From positions 1 to 13,906 of the forward strand of contig CAKUKR010000069.1 of NCBI GenBank assembly GCA_934663645.1: a stretch of 13,906 nt of DNA, written 5' to 3'. Numbering within the stretch: position 1 is the first letter of the stretch; the number at the start of each line of letters is the position of its first letter. The notes under the pieces are model-generated. The model saw nothing but the letters and a program-made list of their open reading frames with translations. It ran no database searches and was not told the origin of the DNA. Made by a program: the position numbers and the translations under genes. This document shows, in pieces, positions 7,484-13,906 of this stretch. The DNA comes from an uncultured Muribaculaceae bacterium. GTDB lineage: Bacteria; Bacteroidota; Bacteroidia; Bacteroidales; Muribaculaceae.

Positions 7484-8764
7484 ATGTTGAAGGTTGACAG
7501 GATATGCGTATGGCTGTTCATCATCGGCTACTGCCTGCTGATATTTTCGCTCGAGCTGGTCAAGTTCATTGACGAGGTCATACTCTACTCGATGCTCGGC
7601 GTTGTCCTCGTGGACTGCGTGGTCAACCGCAGCTGGCGCAGATACCGGCTGCTGCTGACCGTCGCTGGGGTGCTGGCGGCTTATGCCGTCTACTCGATGA
7701 CTTGCGTGCATTTCAACACCAAGGCTGCTGTCATCGTCGGGCTTATCCTCGAGTTCAAGCCCTACATAGCCGTCCTGGTGATGCTATGCGTCGCCCCGGA
7801 GCTGACGGCCGGCGACAAGCGCATCCTGCGGACGGTGTCGCTCGTCTACGGCGCGTTGGCGCTCGTGTCGCTCGTGTCGCTCGACACTATGGTGAGCGCG
7901 GTCTTCTCACACCCCGCCTACTACGGCGGCACATGCCTGCTGGCCTCAATGGTCTATGCGTACTGCTCCATGGATGACGAGGGGAGGCTTTCGGACAAGA
8001 CCCTCCTCATAATGTTCGTGATAATGGCAGCAGGCATAGCCTCCGGCCGCTCGAAATACTACGGCGAGTTCATCGTAGCCTTCGTCCTGTTCGCCTTCTA
8101 CCGCCCCGGCATGCTGCGCCGCATGAGCGTCGGCACTATGGCTGGGCTGGCAGTTGTCGCAGTGATATTCGTGGCGGCGGTGTGGCAGAAATTCAGCTTC
8201 TATTTCATCACAGGAGGCTCGGGCGTGTTTGACATGAACAACCTGGACTCGTTTGCGCGGGCTGCGCTGTACGCCGGTATGGTGCTGGTGCTCATCGACT
8301 TCCCCCTGTTCGGGTCGGGGCTGGCCTCATTCGCCTCCTTTGCCTCCGCCTCCCCCTACTCGACGCTCTACGAGCGTTACGGCCTCAACCACGTGTGGGG
8401 GCTGAGCGAGAGCATGCCCGATTTCATCAGCGACGCATACTACGCCTCGCTGGCGCAGTTCGGCATCGTCGGCATCGTCCTGTTCGTCTGGTTCTGGGTG
8501 CACGTCTACCGCTGCCTGCGCGTGCTGACGAAATACGAGGACGGACGCTACAAGTACCTGTTCGCCATCGGCTCCACGCTGATAGCGACATTGCTGATAG
8601 AGCTCACCACCGGGACGATGATATTCCAGCCTCACGGCGAATACATGATGATGGTGCTCGGGCTGGTCTGCATAACCGGCAAGCGCCTCATTGCCGCACG
8701 GCGGCAGGGAGCTGTCCCCGATGCAGCGGCCAAACCGCCGGCTCTTCCCGAAAGAATAAGATAA
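7484..8764 (+). CDS. O-antigen polymerase/ligase-like (Wzy/WaaL family) membrane protein
   Basis: This 426-residue inner-membrane protein has about ten to eleven hydrophobic segments across almost its full length. It likely polymerises lipid-linked repeat units in the periplasm, although ligases of the same superfamily look alike. The family signature is in the C-terminal half: FGSGLASFAS near residue 280, then a large periplasmic loop leading into DAYYASLAQFGIVG near 316-330, the usual end of the Wzy_C region. A polymerase role is favoured by its place between the wza-type and wzz-type genes. The gene starts at ATG 7484, preceded closely by GAGGAG, an unusually good purine run for this phylum. 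The Wzz gene begins nine bases after its stop. A nine-base direct repeat at 7861-7878 encodes part of a membrane helix. Confidence 0.78.
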   Translation: MLKVDRICVWLFIIGYCLLIFSLELVKFIDEVILYSMLGVVLVDCVVNRSWRRYRLLLTVAGVLAAYAVYSMTCVHFNTKAAVIVGLILEFKPYIAVLVMLCVAPELTAGDKRILRTVSLVYGALALVSLVSLDTMVSAVFSHPAYYGGTCLLASMVYAYCSMDDEGRLSDKTLLIMFVIMAAGIASGRSKYYGEFIVAFVLFAFYRPGMLRRMSVGTMAGLAVVAVIFVAAVWQKFSFYFITGGSGVFDMNNLDSFARAALYAGMVLVLIDFPLFGSGLASFASFASASPYSTLYERYGLNHVWGLSESMPDFISDAYYASLAQFGIVGIVLFVWFWVHVYRCLRVLTKYEDGRYKYLFAIGSTLIATLLIELTTGTMIFQPHGEYMMMVLGLVCITGKRLIAARRQGAVPDAAAKPPALPERIR

Positions 8765-8773
8765 CAACGATAT

Positions 8774-10801
8774 ATGAAAAGAGAAAGCAATGACATTGAC
8801 CTGCGCCGGATATGGCGAGAGATGAAGCGGAGATGGTGGCTGTATGCCGCGTGCTTCGTCGTGTTCATGACCCTTGCGGCGATATACTGCACATTCCGCA
8901 TGCCGACATACAACTCCCGCGCCACGCTCCTCATCGAGGATTCCTCGCCCGAGGGGGCGGCTCTCGCGGCTGCAGCCTCCAACTCGGCGGCCCTGCGCAT
9001 GCTGTCGTTGTCGTCAGCGGCGGTAGCCAACGAGATGAACCTGATCAACTCCAACGACGTGCTGTCCCGCGTGGTGCGCCAGACAGGCCTCAACGTCACC
9101 TACGTCCGCCGCGACGGCCTGGGCAAGCAGCTGCTCTACCCCGCAGCACCGGTACGAGCCGCCGTGCCGCAGCAGGTCCTCGACACCCTCTGCCAGGGCG
9201 TAAACATCAAAGTCCACATGCACGACGGAGTGGCAGACCTGCGGGCAGTGAAAGGCCCCAAGGGGATAATCACAGCTGCCCAGGCCGAGGGGGTCAAGCT
9301 CCCATACACCTTCAAGACCCCGACGCTCGCCGTGCGCATAGAGCCCGCAGAGGGGTACAGCCCCGCCGCCGACGAGAACATCGACATCATCATCAGCGGC
9401 ACACAGGCCGTGGTCGAGAACATGCGCAAGGACCTGACCATTGAGGTCAACGACAAGACCTCCGATGCAATAGACCTCGAAATCACAGACCCCCTCCCCC
9501 TGCGAGGCGAGACCATACTGAACTGCATCATGGAGCAGTACAACGCCAAGCGCCTCAACCGCAAGCGCGAGACCGCAGCCACCGAGCTCGAATACTGCAA
9601 CGACCGCCTGCAGAAGCTCATACAGCAGCTCAACGAATCGGAGGCAAAGGTGGAACGGTTCAAGCGCGACAACAACCTGACGGCAATGGCACTCGACTCC
9701 GCAGGCTGGATGGCACAGGCCATAGGCTCGCGGGCAAGCATGGCACGCTCACAGAACGCCCTCACATACTACGACCAGGTGCTGTACACCCTCAACAAGG
9801 ACAACAGCGGCAACAGCTTCATACCCGTGTCGCTCGCCGGCGAAACCCCCAACCCCCTCGCCGAGGAGTACAACCGCCTCGTCAGCGAGAAGCGCGAGCT
9901 GGAGCGGTCTGCAACCCCGGAGCACCCCTCGATGAAGAGCATCAACGAGCGCATCGCCAAGATGCGCAACACTATCATCACCGACTTCTCGCAGGGCGTG
10001 GAGCGCAGCCGCCGCGACCTGGGCACGATGCACTCCCTCTCCGACGAGGCAAAGGCCAAGATAAACACGCTCCCCGGCCTGGAGCGAGAGCTGTTTGACC
10101 TGATGCGCGACAAGGCCATCAAGAACGAGATGTACCTCTACCTGCTGCAACGCCGCGAGGCAGCCGAGCTGCGCCTCTACTCGACCGACACGACAGGGTT
10201 TGTGGTCGACGCCGCATACAGCGACATCAAGCCCTCCAAGGCCAAAGGGGTGATAGCCCTCGTGGCAGCCTTCCTGCTCTCGCTCGCGCTCCCCACGCTC
10301 CTGCTGTGGTGGCTCATGCGCCGCCGCGACGCTCTCCGCGAACCCGTTGACCTGAAATTCATCGGGCTGGAGGAAGCGGCATTCCGACAGGAGGACATCC
10401 GCGTGATGCGCTCCCGCCTCGCCGCCATGGAGGGCAAGACAATGCTGTACATCGCCGACTACACGCACACCGGCGCGGCGCAAGGCATCGTGGACACATT
10501 CAACGACGTTGACATGGGCGTCGCCATGGCATATCCCGACACCGCCGCAGACGGCAACGACGCTATAGAGACACGCGCCTTCCGCGAGCAGGCCGACGCA
10601 CTGCTGCAGCAAGGCAGCCGCTGTGTCGCCGTCGAAGTGCCCGACCCCGAGCTGGTGTCAGAGATAGCCCACCTCATAGACCGCCCCGAAGCACAGCTCA
10701 TAGCCGTAGTGCCGTGCGGCAAGATGCGCCGCCGCGAGCTGCGCCGCCTGCTGCGCGGCCAGATGACCGAGCGCATCCTCGTCTGCATCATGCGCACCTG
10801 A
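8774..10801 (+). CDS. Wzz-type chain-length determinant with a P-loop-less cytoplasmic domain
   Basis: This 675-residue protein is a polysaccharide co-polymerase of the inner membrane. It has an N-terminal Wzz segment, a first membrane helix (about 24-44), a long periplasmic region with coiled-coil character (about 260-440), a GNVR motif region around LPGLERELFDLMRD (about 433-467), and a second helix (about 489-514). After this, BY-kinases of the Wzc type carry an ATP-binding tyrosine kinase. Here residues 515-675 begin with EDIRVMRSRLAAMEGKTMLY, which resembles the kinase lead-in. The Walker A position reads DYTHTGAAQG (562-571) instead of the usual TSxxPGEGKT. No C-terminal Tyr cluster is present. 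It is therefore probably a kinase-dead co-polymerase. The Wzz and GNVR calls are firm; descent of the tail from BY-kinases is inference. Confidence 0.87.
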   Translation: MKRESNDIDLRRIWREMKRRWWLYAACFVVFMTLAAIYCTFRMPTYNSRATLLIEDSSPEGAALAAAASNSAALRMLSLSSAAVANEMNLINSNDVLSRVVRQTGLNVTYVRRDGLGKQLLYPAAPVRAAVPQQVLDTLCQGVNIKVHMHDGVADLRAVKGPKGIITAAQAEGVKLPYTFKTPTLAVRIEPAEGYSPAADENIDIIISGTQAVVENMRKDLTIEVNDKTSDAIDLEITDPLPLRGETILNCIMEQYNAKRLNRKRETAATELEYCNDRLQKLIQQLNESEAKVERFKRDNNLTAMALDSAGWMAQAIGSRASMARSQNALTYYDQVLYTLNKDNSGNSFIPVSLAGETPNPLAEEYNRLVSEKRELERSATPEHPSMKSINERIAKMRNTIITDFSQGVERSRRDLGTMHSLSDEAKAKINTLPGLERELFDLMRDKAIKNEMYLYLLQRREAAELRLYSTDTTGFVVDAAYSDIKPSKAKGVIALVAAFLLSLALPTLLLWWLMRRRDALREPVDLKFIGLEEAAFRQEDIRVMRSRLAAMEGKTMLYIADYTHTGAAQGIVDTFNDVDMGVAMAYPDTAADGNDAIETRAFREQADALLQQGSRCVAVEVPDPELVSEIAHLIDRPEAQLIAVVPCGKMRRRELRRLLRGQMTERILVCIMRT

Positions 10802-10823
10802 CCGCGGGGCGTTCAAATTTTTT
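10793..10823 (+). terminator. Weak candidate terminator after the Wzz gene
   Basis: CGCACC at 10793-10798 can pair with GGGGCG at 10806-10811, with one A/G mismatch and a seven-base loop. Six Ts follow at 10818-10823, six bases after the stem. The stem begins inside the last codons of the Wzz gene. The T-run is clear but the stem is short, so this is a tentative end for the polysaccharide module. Confidence 0.3.
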
Positions 10824-10834
10824 GCACGCAATAT

Positions 10835-10866
10835 TTTGTGTACCATACATATTATGGGTAATTTTG
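10835..10866 (+). promoter_or_regulatory. Bacteroidetes-type promoter for the L-threonine dehydrogenase gene
   Basis: TTTG at 10835-10838 is separated by 20 bases from TAATTTTG at 10859-10866. This is a full match to the Bacteroidetes -33/-7 consensus with the best spacing in the window. Transcription should start near 10870-10873, giving a leader of about 40 bases before the ATG at 10911. The surrounding 109-base gap (10802-10910) is strikingly A/T-rich compared with the genes. Confidence 0.85.
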
Positions 10867-10910
10867 CGTACTGAAAAGTGCAATAACCATCTAATCGATT
10901 GTAATCAAGG

Positions 10911-11867
10911 ATGAAAAATGTTCTTATAATCGGAGCGACAGGCCAGATAGGCTCTGAGCTCACCATGAAACTCCGCCGCGAATACCCCGAAGGGCAGATA
11001 GTCGCCGGCTTTATCAAAGGGGCAGAACCCAAAGGCGTGCTCCTCGAGTCCGGCCCGGCAGAGGAGGTAGACATCACCAACGCGCAGATGATAGCCGACG
11101 CTGTCGAGAAGTACAACGTCGACACCATCTACAACCTCGCCGCCCTCCTCTCCGCAGTGGCAGAGGCACGCCCCCAGCTCGCCTGGAAAATCGGCGTAGG
11201 CGGCCTGTACAACACCCTCGAGGTCGCACGCGAGAAGAAATGCGCAGTCTTCACCCCCAGCTCAATAGGCTCTTTCGGAAAGAACACCCCACACGTCAAG
11301 ACCCCGCAGGACACCATACAGCGTCCCGACACAATCTACGGCGTGACCAAGGTGACCGGCGAGATGCTCTCCGACTACTACGCCCGCCGCTTCGGCGTGG
11401 ACACACGCTCGGTGCGCTTCCCCGGCCTCATCTCATACGTAGCGCCTCCGGGCGGCGGAACGACTGACTACGCCGTTGACATATACTACAGCGCCGTCAA
11501 GGGGGAGAAATTCAAATGCCCCCTCAAGCCCGGCACGTTCATGGACATGATGTACATGCCCGACGCGCTCCGCGCCGCCGTGGAAATAATGGAGGCTGAC
11601 CCGACGCGCCTCGTTCACCGCAACTCGTTCAACATCGCCTCCATGAGCTTCGACCCCGAAATCATCTCCGCCAAAATCAAGGAGCATGTCCCCGGATTTG
11701 AGATGGAATACGAGCTCGACCCACTGCGCCAGGCCATAGCCGACTCTTGGCCAGACAGCCTCGACGACACCTGCGCACGCCAGGAGTGGGACTGGAAGCC
11801 CGAGTACGACCTCGAGCGCATGACCGTTGACATGCTCGAGAATCTCCGCAAGAAATTCGGCCTCTGA
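10911..11867 (+). CDS. L-threonine 3-dehydrogenase, SDR/epimerase type
   Basis: This 318-residue cytoplasmic enzyme of the extended short-chain dehydrogenase family most likely oxidises L-threonine to 2-amino-3-ketobutyrate with NAD+. The Rossmann motif GATGQIG is at residues 8-14. The catalytic set is Ser117/Ser118 in TPSSIGSFG and Tyr143-x3-Lys147 in YGVTK. The segment FPGLISYVAPPGGGTTDYA is characteristic of the SDR-type threonine dehydrogenases and separates them from sugar-nucleotide epimerases such as GalE. It has its own promoter and a likely terminator, so it appears monocistronic. The usual partner, 2-amino-3-ketobutyrate CoA ligase (Kbl), is absent from the window. The alternative is a sugar-nucleotide epimerase acting with the neighbouring polysaccharide genes, which I consider less likely because of that motif. 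Confidence 0.87.
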   Translation: MKNVLIIGATGQIGSELTMKLRREYPEGQIVAGFIKGAEPKGVLLESGPAEEVDITNAQMIADAVEKYNVDTIYNLAALLSAVAEARPQLAWKIGVGGLYNTLEVAREKKCAVFTPSSIGSFGKNTPHVKTPQDTIQRPDTIYGVTKVTGEMLSDYYARRFGVDTRSVRFPGLISYVAPPGGGTTDYAVDIYYSAVKGEKFKCPLKPGTFMDMMYMPDALRAAVEIMEADPTRLVHRNSFNIASMSFDPEIISAKIKEHVPGFEMEYELDPLRQAIADSWPDSLDDTCARQEWDWKPEYDLERMTVDMLENLRKKFGL

Positions 11868-11897
11868 CAAATACGTCATACCTGACAATATCGCACA

Positions 11898-11939
11898 GCG
11901 GGACGGTGCGGCCGGCATACGGCTCTCGCACCGCCCCGC
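11898..11939 (+). terminator. Strong hairpin, probable terminator of the threonine dehydrogenase gene
   Basis: Arms 11898-11910 and 11927-11939 pair over 13 positions with a single A/C mismatch. The stem extends inward through GCCG (11911-11914) with CGGC (11920-11923), leaving a five-base loop and a three-base bulge. The tail (ACCCGTTTATT) is only partly T-rich, so termination may be imperfect or factor-aided. It lies 31 bases after the stop codon at 11867. The rest of the 154-base gap to licD shows no clear promoter box. Confidence 0.6.
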
Positions 11940-12021
11940 ACCCGTTTATTGAGCGGCAGTGTAGGGACACGGCGTGCCTCCGAACCTCCACTCCACGCAT
12001 TCATCACAAACAACAACTGAA

Positions 12022-12912
12022 ATGGCAGACAACAACCCCGGAACGAACTATGACATACGCACCCTCCAGCTGCACCTGCTCGCGATGCTCAAGGAAGTCG
12101 CCGCCGCCTTCGAGCGGCACTCCCTGCGCTGGTACATGGCCGACGGCACGCTGCTCGGCGCGGTGCGCGAGAAGGGCTTCATACCCTGGGACGACGACGT
12201 GGACCTGGCCATGCCCCGCCCCGACTACGACAGGCTCATTGCACACAGCCGCGAGATTCTCCCCGAGCCATACGAGTTCGTCTGCTATGAGAACGACAAG
12301 AAGTACCCGCTCCATTTCGGCAAGGTGCAGGATGCGTCAACCACCCTCATCGAGCGTCCCCACCTATACTACCTCGGCGGCGTGTACCTCGACATATTCC
12401 CCATAGACGGCGTCCCCGACAGCCCTCTGGCCCGACGGCTGCACAACATGCGCTACCAGACCCTGCGCAAGATGCTATACCTGCGCTGCCGCGACCCCTT
12501 CCGCCACGGACGCGGACCTTCCTCATGGGTGCCGCGCCTGCTGCGCCGCCTCTATACCGTGGATAAGCTCCAAGCGGCGATACGCCGCGAGATGACACGC
12601 TGCCCCTTTGAAACCTCACGCCTCGTGGCCGTCAACCTCAACGACGGCATCCCCTCGATAGTAGACCGCGAGCTGGTGCTCGGAGAGCCGACGCCGACAC
12701 GCTTTGAGGACATGCAGGCCGCAGGCATGCGCGACAACGCCACATACCTGCGGCAAGTATTCGGCGACTACATGACGCCGCCGCCAGAGGGAGCGCGTCA
12801 CATCCACCGCTTCCACTGCCTCGACCTGCACCGCCCCTACCGTCAGTACGCCGACAACGCTTCAGAGAGCCCCGGGTGTTGCGGCAAGCCATGCGCCTCA
12901 ACCGAGGAATAG
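12022..12912 (+). CDS. LicD-family phosphotransferase
   Basis: This 296-residue protein belongs to the LicD/fukutin nucleotidyltransferase-fold family, which transfers phosphocholine or related phospho-groups to cell-surface glycans. The signature is complete: WYMADGTLLGAVREKGFIPW at residues 37-56, then DDDVDLAMPRPDYD, with metal-binding Asp at about 57-61. The segment YLDIFPIDGVPDS follows further on. There is no signal peptide, so it acts in the cytoplasm on a precursor or nucleotide-linked donor. ATG at 12022 gives a normal N-terminus; an in-frame start at 11974 would add 16 unconserved residues. The conserved end (FHCLDLHRPYRQY) is followed by about 20 unusual residues, ADNASESPGCCGKPCASTEE, which overlap the converging gene by 15 bases. 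The natural target may be the polysaccharide of the upstream module; that is inference. Confidence 0.88.
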   Translation: MADNNPGTNYDIRTLQLHLLAMLKEVAAAFERHSLRWYMADGTLLGAVREKGFIPWDDDVDLAMPRPDYDRLIAHSREILPEPYEFVCYENDKKYPLHFGKVQDASTTLIERPHLYYLGGVYLDIFPIDGVPDSPLARRLHNMRYQTLRKMLYLRCRDPFRHGRGPSSWVPRLLRRLYTVDKLQAAIRREMTRCPFETSRLVAVNLNDGIPSIVDRELVLGEPTPTRFEDMQAAGMRDNATYLRQVFGDYMTPPPEGARHIHRFHCLDLHRPYRQYADNASESPGCCGKPCASTEE

Positions 12913-13906
12913 GCCGTCAATGTGCAGCTGCCCCTGCGTCAGGCCTCGCAGCAGCGCGTCGTCAGGGCCGTCGCCGGGGCTGGGCGCGTAGCCTGGCTCT
13001 CGGGGCGTTTCCATCATGTCGCTCACATAGACCGAGGGGCAGACACGCTCCAGCGGCTGCGACTTCTCCAGCCACTCGCGGTATTTCCCCTCGTCGGGGA
13101 GCAGCGCCACCGCGTGGTCAGCCAGCACGGCGTGCGCGTCGTCAGGGTCTGTGAGCCGCTGTAGCGTGGGGCACAGCCCGCCGCACCCTCCTGTGGCGAG
13201 GGGGATTATGCCCTGGTAGCACTCTTCACCCAGCATCAGCAGCCCCATGGCGGTCAACAGCGCACCCTTCTCGCTCTCCATTACCAGCAGCGTCTGCGAG
13301 CTGTCCTGCACGCGGTGCGAGCCGAACCAGCACTGCCGCAGGCGGAAGTCCTTCAGCCCGCAGTGCATCCAGTGCATCAGCGGCTTGGGACTGCGCACAC
13401 GGCGGCCGTCGGGGCGGTAGCCGATGACCTTGCCCGTGCGCACCTCGCCCGAGGGAGTGACCTGCCAGAACACCGGGCTGCCGCCGAACAGCGGCGCAGT
13501 GCCGACCAGATAGTCGTGCAGGACGCGGTCAACGCCCTGCGCTCCGATGCGCGTGTCGAAGACGCTGTGCAGCCACCGCGCCAGCGTGTTGTCCTCGTAG
13601 CTGCCGAGCGTCCCGGTGAGCAGGGCGCGGCTGATGCACGAGTGGCGCGGCGGCTCTGCGACGTAGAGGTCACCGCCGAAGGGGCGGCGCGAGGCCGCTT
13701 CAGGGCGGAGCTTGAAGTACTCGCGCGGCGGCAGGTGGTAGCAGCAGTGCAGCAGGCGGTCGCACTTGCCGCAGACTGCGGGGTCGAGCGGCTGGCCTGT
13801 CTCCCAGTCGATGTAGGGGGAGAGGGTGCGCTGGCCGCACTGCGGGCAGCGGTATTTGCGCGGCGTGTGACCGGCCGTGCGGCGGTCGAGTGAGTAACGG
13901 TGTGGT
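12898..13906 (-). CDS. DUF6371-like zinc-ribbon/TOPRIM-like protein, N-terminus outside the window
   Basis: The minus-strand frame is open from the right edge of the window to the TGA at 12898-12900, about 335 residues, so the N-terminus is missing. The GTG at 13471-13473 is an internal codon, not the start. Near the edge a zinc ribbon is visible: CPQC (13837-13848) and CGKC (13762-13773), followed by CCYHLPPREYF. Then comes PVFWQVTPSGEVRTGKVIGY and a TOPRIM-like part: ESEK at 13267-13278, ATGG, and an LPDEGKY segment with an acidic residue at 13093-13095. This order matches DUF6371 proteins, which resemble primases and often sit on Bacteroidales conjugative elements or phages. It converges on licD. 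Family is likely; a DNA-priming role is inference and the C-terminus is unremarkable. Confidence 0.8.
   Translation of the reverse strand, partial: PHRYSLDRRTAGHTPRKYRCPQCGQRTLSPYIDWETGQPLDPAVCGKCDRLLHCCYHLPPREYFKLRPEAASRRPFGGDLYVAEPPRHSCISRALLTGTLGSYEDNTLARWLHSVFDTRIGAQGVDRVLHDYLVGTAPLFGGSPVFWQVTPSGEVRTGKVIGYRPDGRRVRSPKPLMHWMHCGLKDFRLRQCWFGSHRVQDSSQTLLVMESEKGALLTAMGLLMLGEECYQGIIPLATGGCGGLCPTLQRLTDPDDAHAVLADHAVALLPDEGKYREWLEKSQPLERVCPSVYVSDMMETPREPGYAPSPGDGPDDALLRGLTQGQLHIDGLFLG

Noticed and set aside
7861..7878. Nine-base direct repeat (GCTCGTGTC twice) in the polymerase gene as a phase-variation tract
   Set aside because: Only two units exist, and the unit length is a multiple of three, so slippage would not shift the frame. 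It encodes LVSLVS within a membrane helix.
9749..10612. Minus-strand open frame (287 codons) opposite the Wzz gene
   Set aside because: The translation is a His-, Val- and Gly-rich shadow of the Wzz reading frame, with no recognisable domain and no promoter.
11974..12021. Upstream in-frame start of LicD
   Set aside because: The extra 16 residues (Ser, Thr and His rich) are not typical of the family, and the ATG at 12022 gives a normal N-terminus.
13471..13473. GTG as the start of a 191-residue minus-strand gene
   Set aside because: The frame is open upstream to the window edge and the upstream part encodes a zinc ribbon and conserved family sequence, so the GTG is an internal valine.

Overview
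The window is a GC-rich, gene-dense stretch of a Bacteroidales chromosome. A high-GC member such as Muribaculaceae is the best guess, but the genus is inference. The reasons are promoters of the Bacteroidetes form TTTG/ATTG-N20-TAnnTTTG, starts without clear Shine-Dalgarno sequences, a DUF2851 protein, a long-form IspG with an inserted domain, an SDR-type L-threonine dehydrogenase and a DUF6371-like protein. Eleven genes read rightward and one, cut by the right edge, reads leftward. No gap exceeds about 160 bases, and I saw no tRNA, rRNA, CRISPR array or insertion sequence.

Region 1 (1-6524) is mostly housekeeping: DUF2851 protein, glycerate kinase (sharing an ATGA stop/start), an RluA-type pseudouridine synthase with its own promoter, a PAP2-like membrane protein, purE and ispG. 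The PAP2-like protein and IspG both touch isoprenoid/lipid-carrier metabolism and lie just before the polysaccharide genes.

Region 2 (6525-10801) is a compact three-gene polysaccharide module: a Wza-type export lipoprotein, a polytopic O-antigen polymerase/ligase-like protein, and a Wzz-type chain-length protein. The Wzz protein ends in a cytoplasmic domain that looks like a BY-kinase whose P-loop has been lost. No glycosyltransferase, flippase or tyrosine phosphatase is linked, so the repeat unit must be made elsewhere.

Region 3 (10802-12912) holds a clear promoter, an SDR-type L-threonine 3-dehydrogenase, a strong hairpin that probably terminates it, and a LicD-family transferase that may decorate a surface glycan with a phosphorylated group.

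Region 4 (12898-13906, minus strand) is the C-terminal part of a zinc-ribbon plus TOPRIM-like DUF6371 protein, a family often found on Bacteroidales mobile elements. It converges on licD with a 15-base overlap and may mark the edge of an integrated element that continues to the right.
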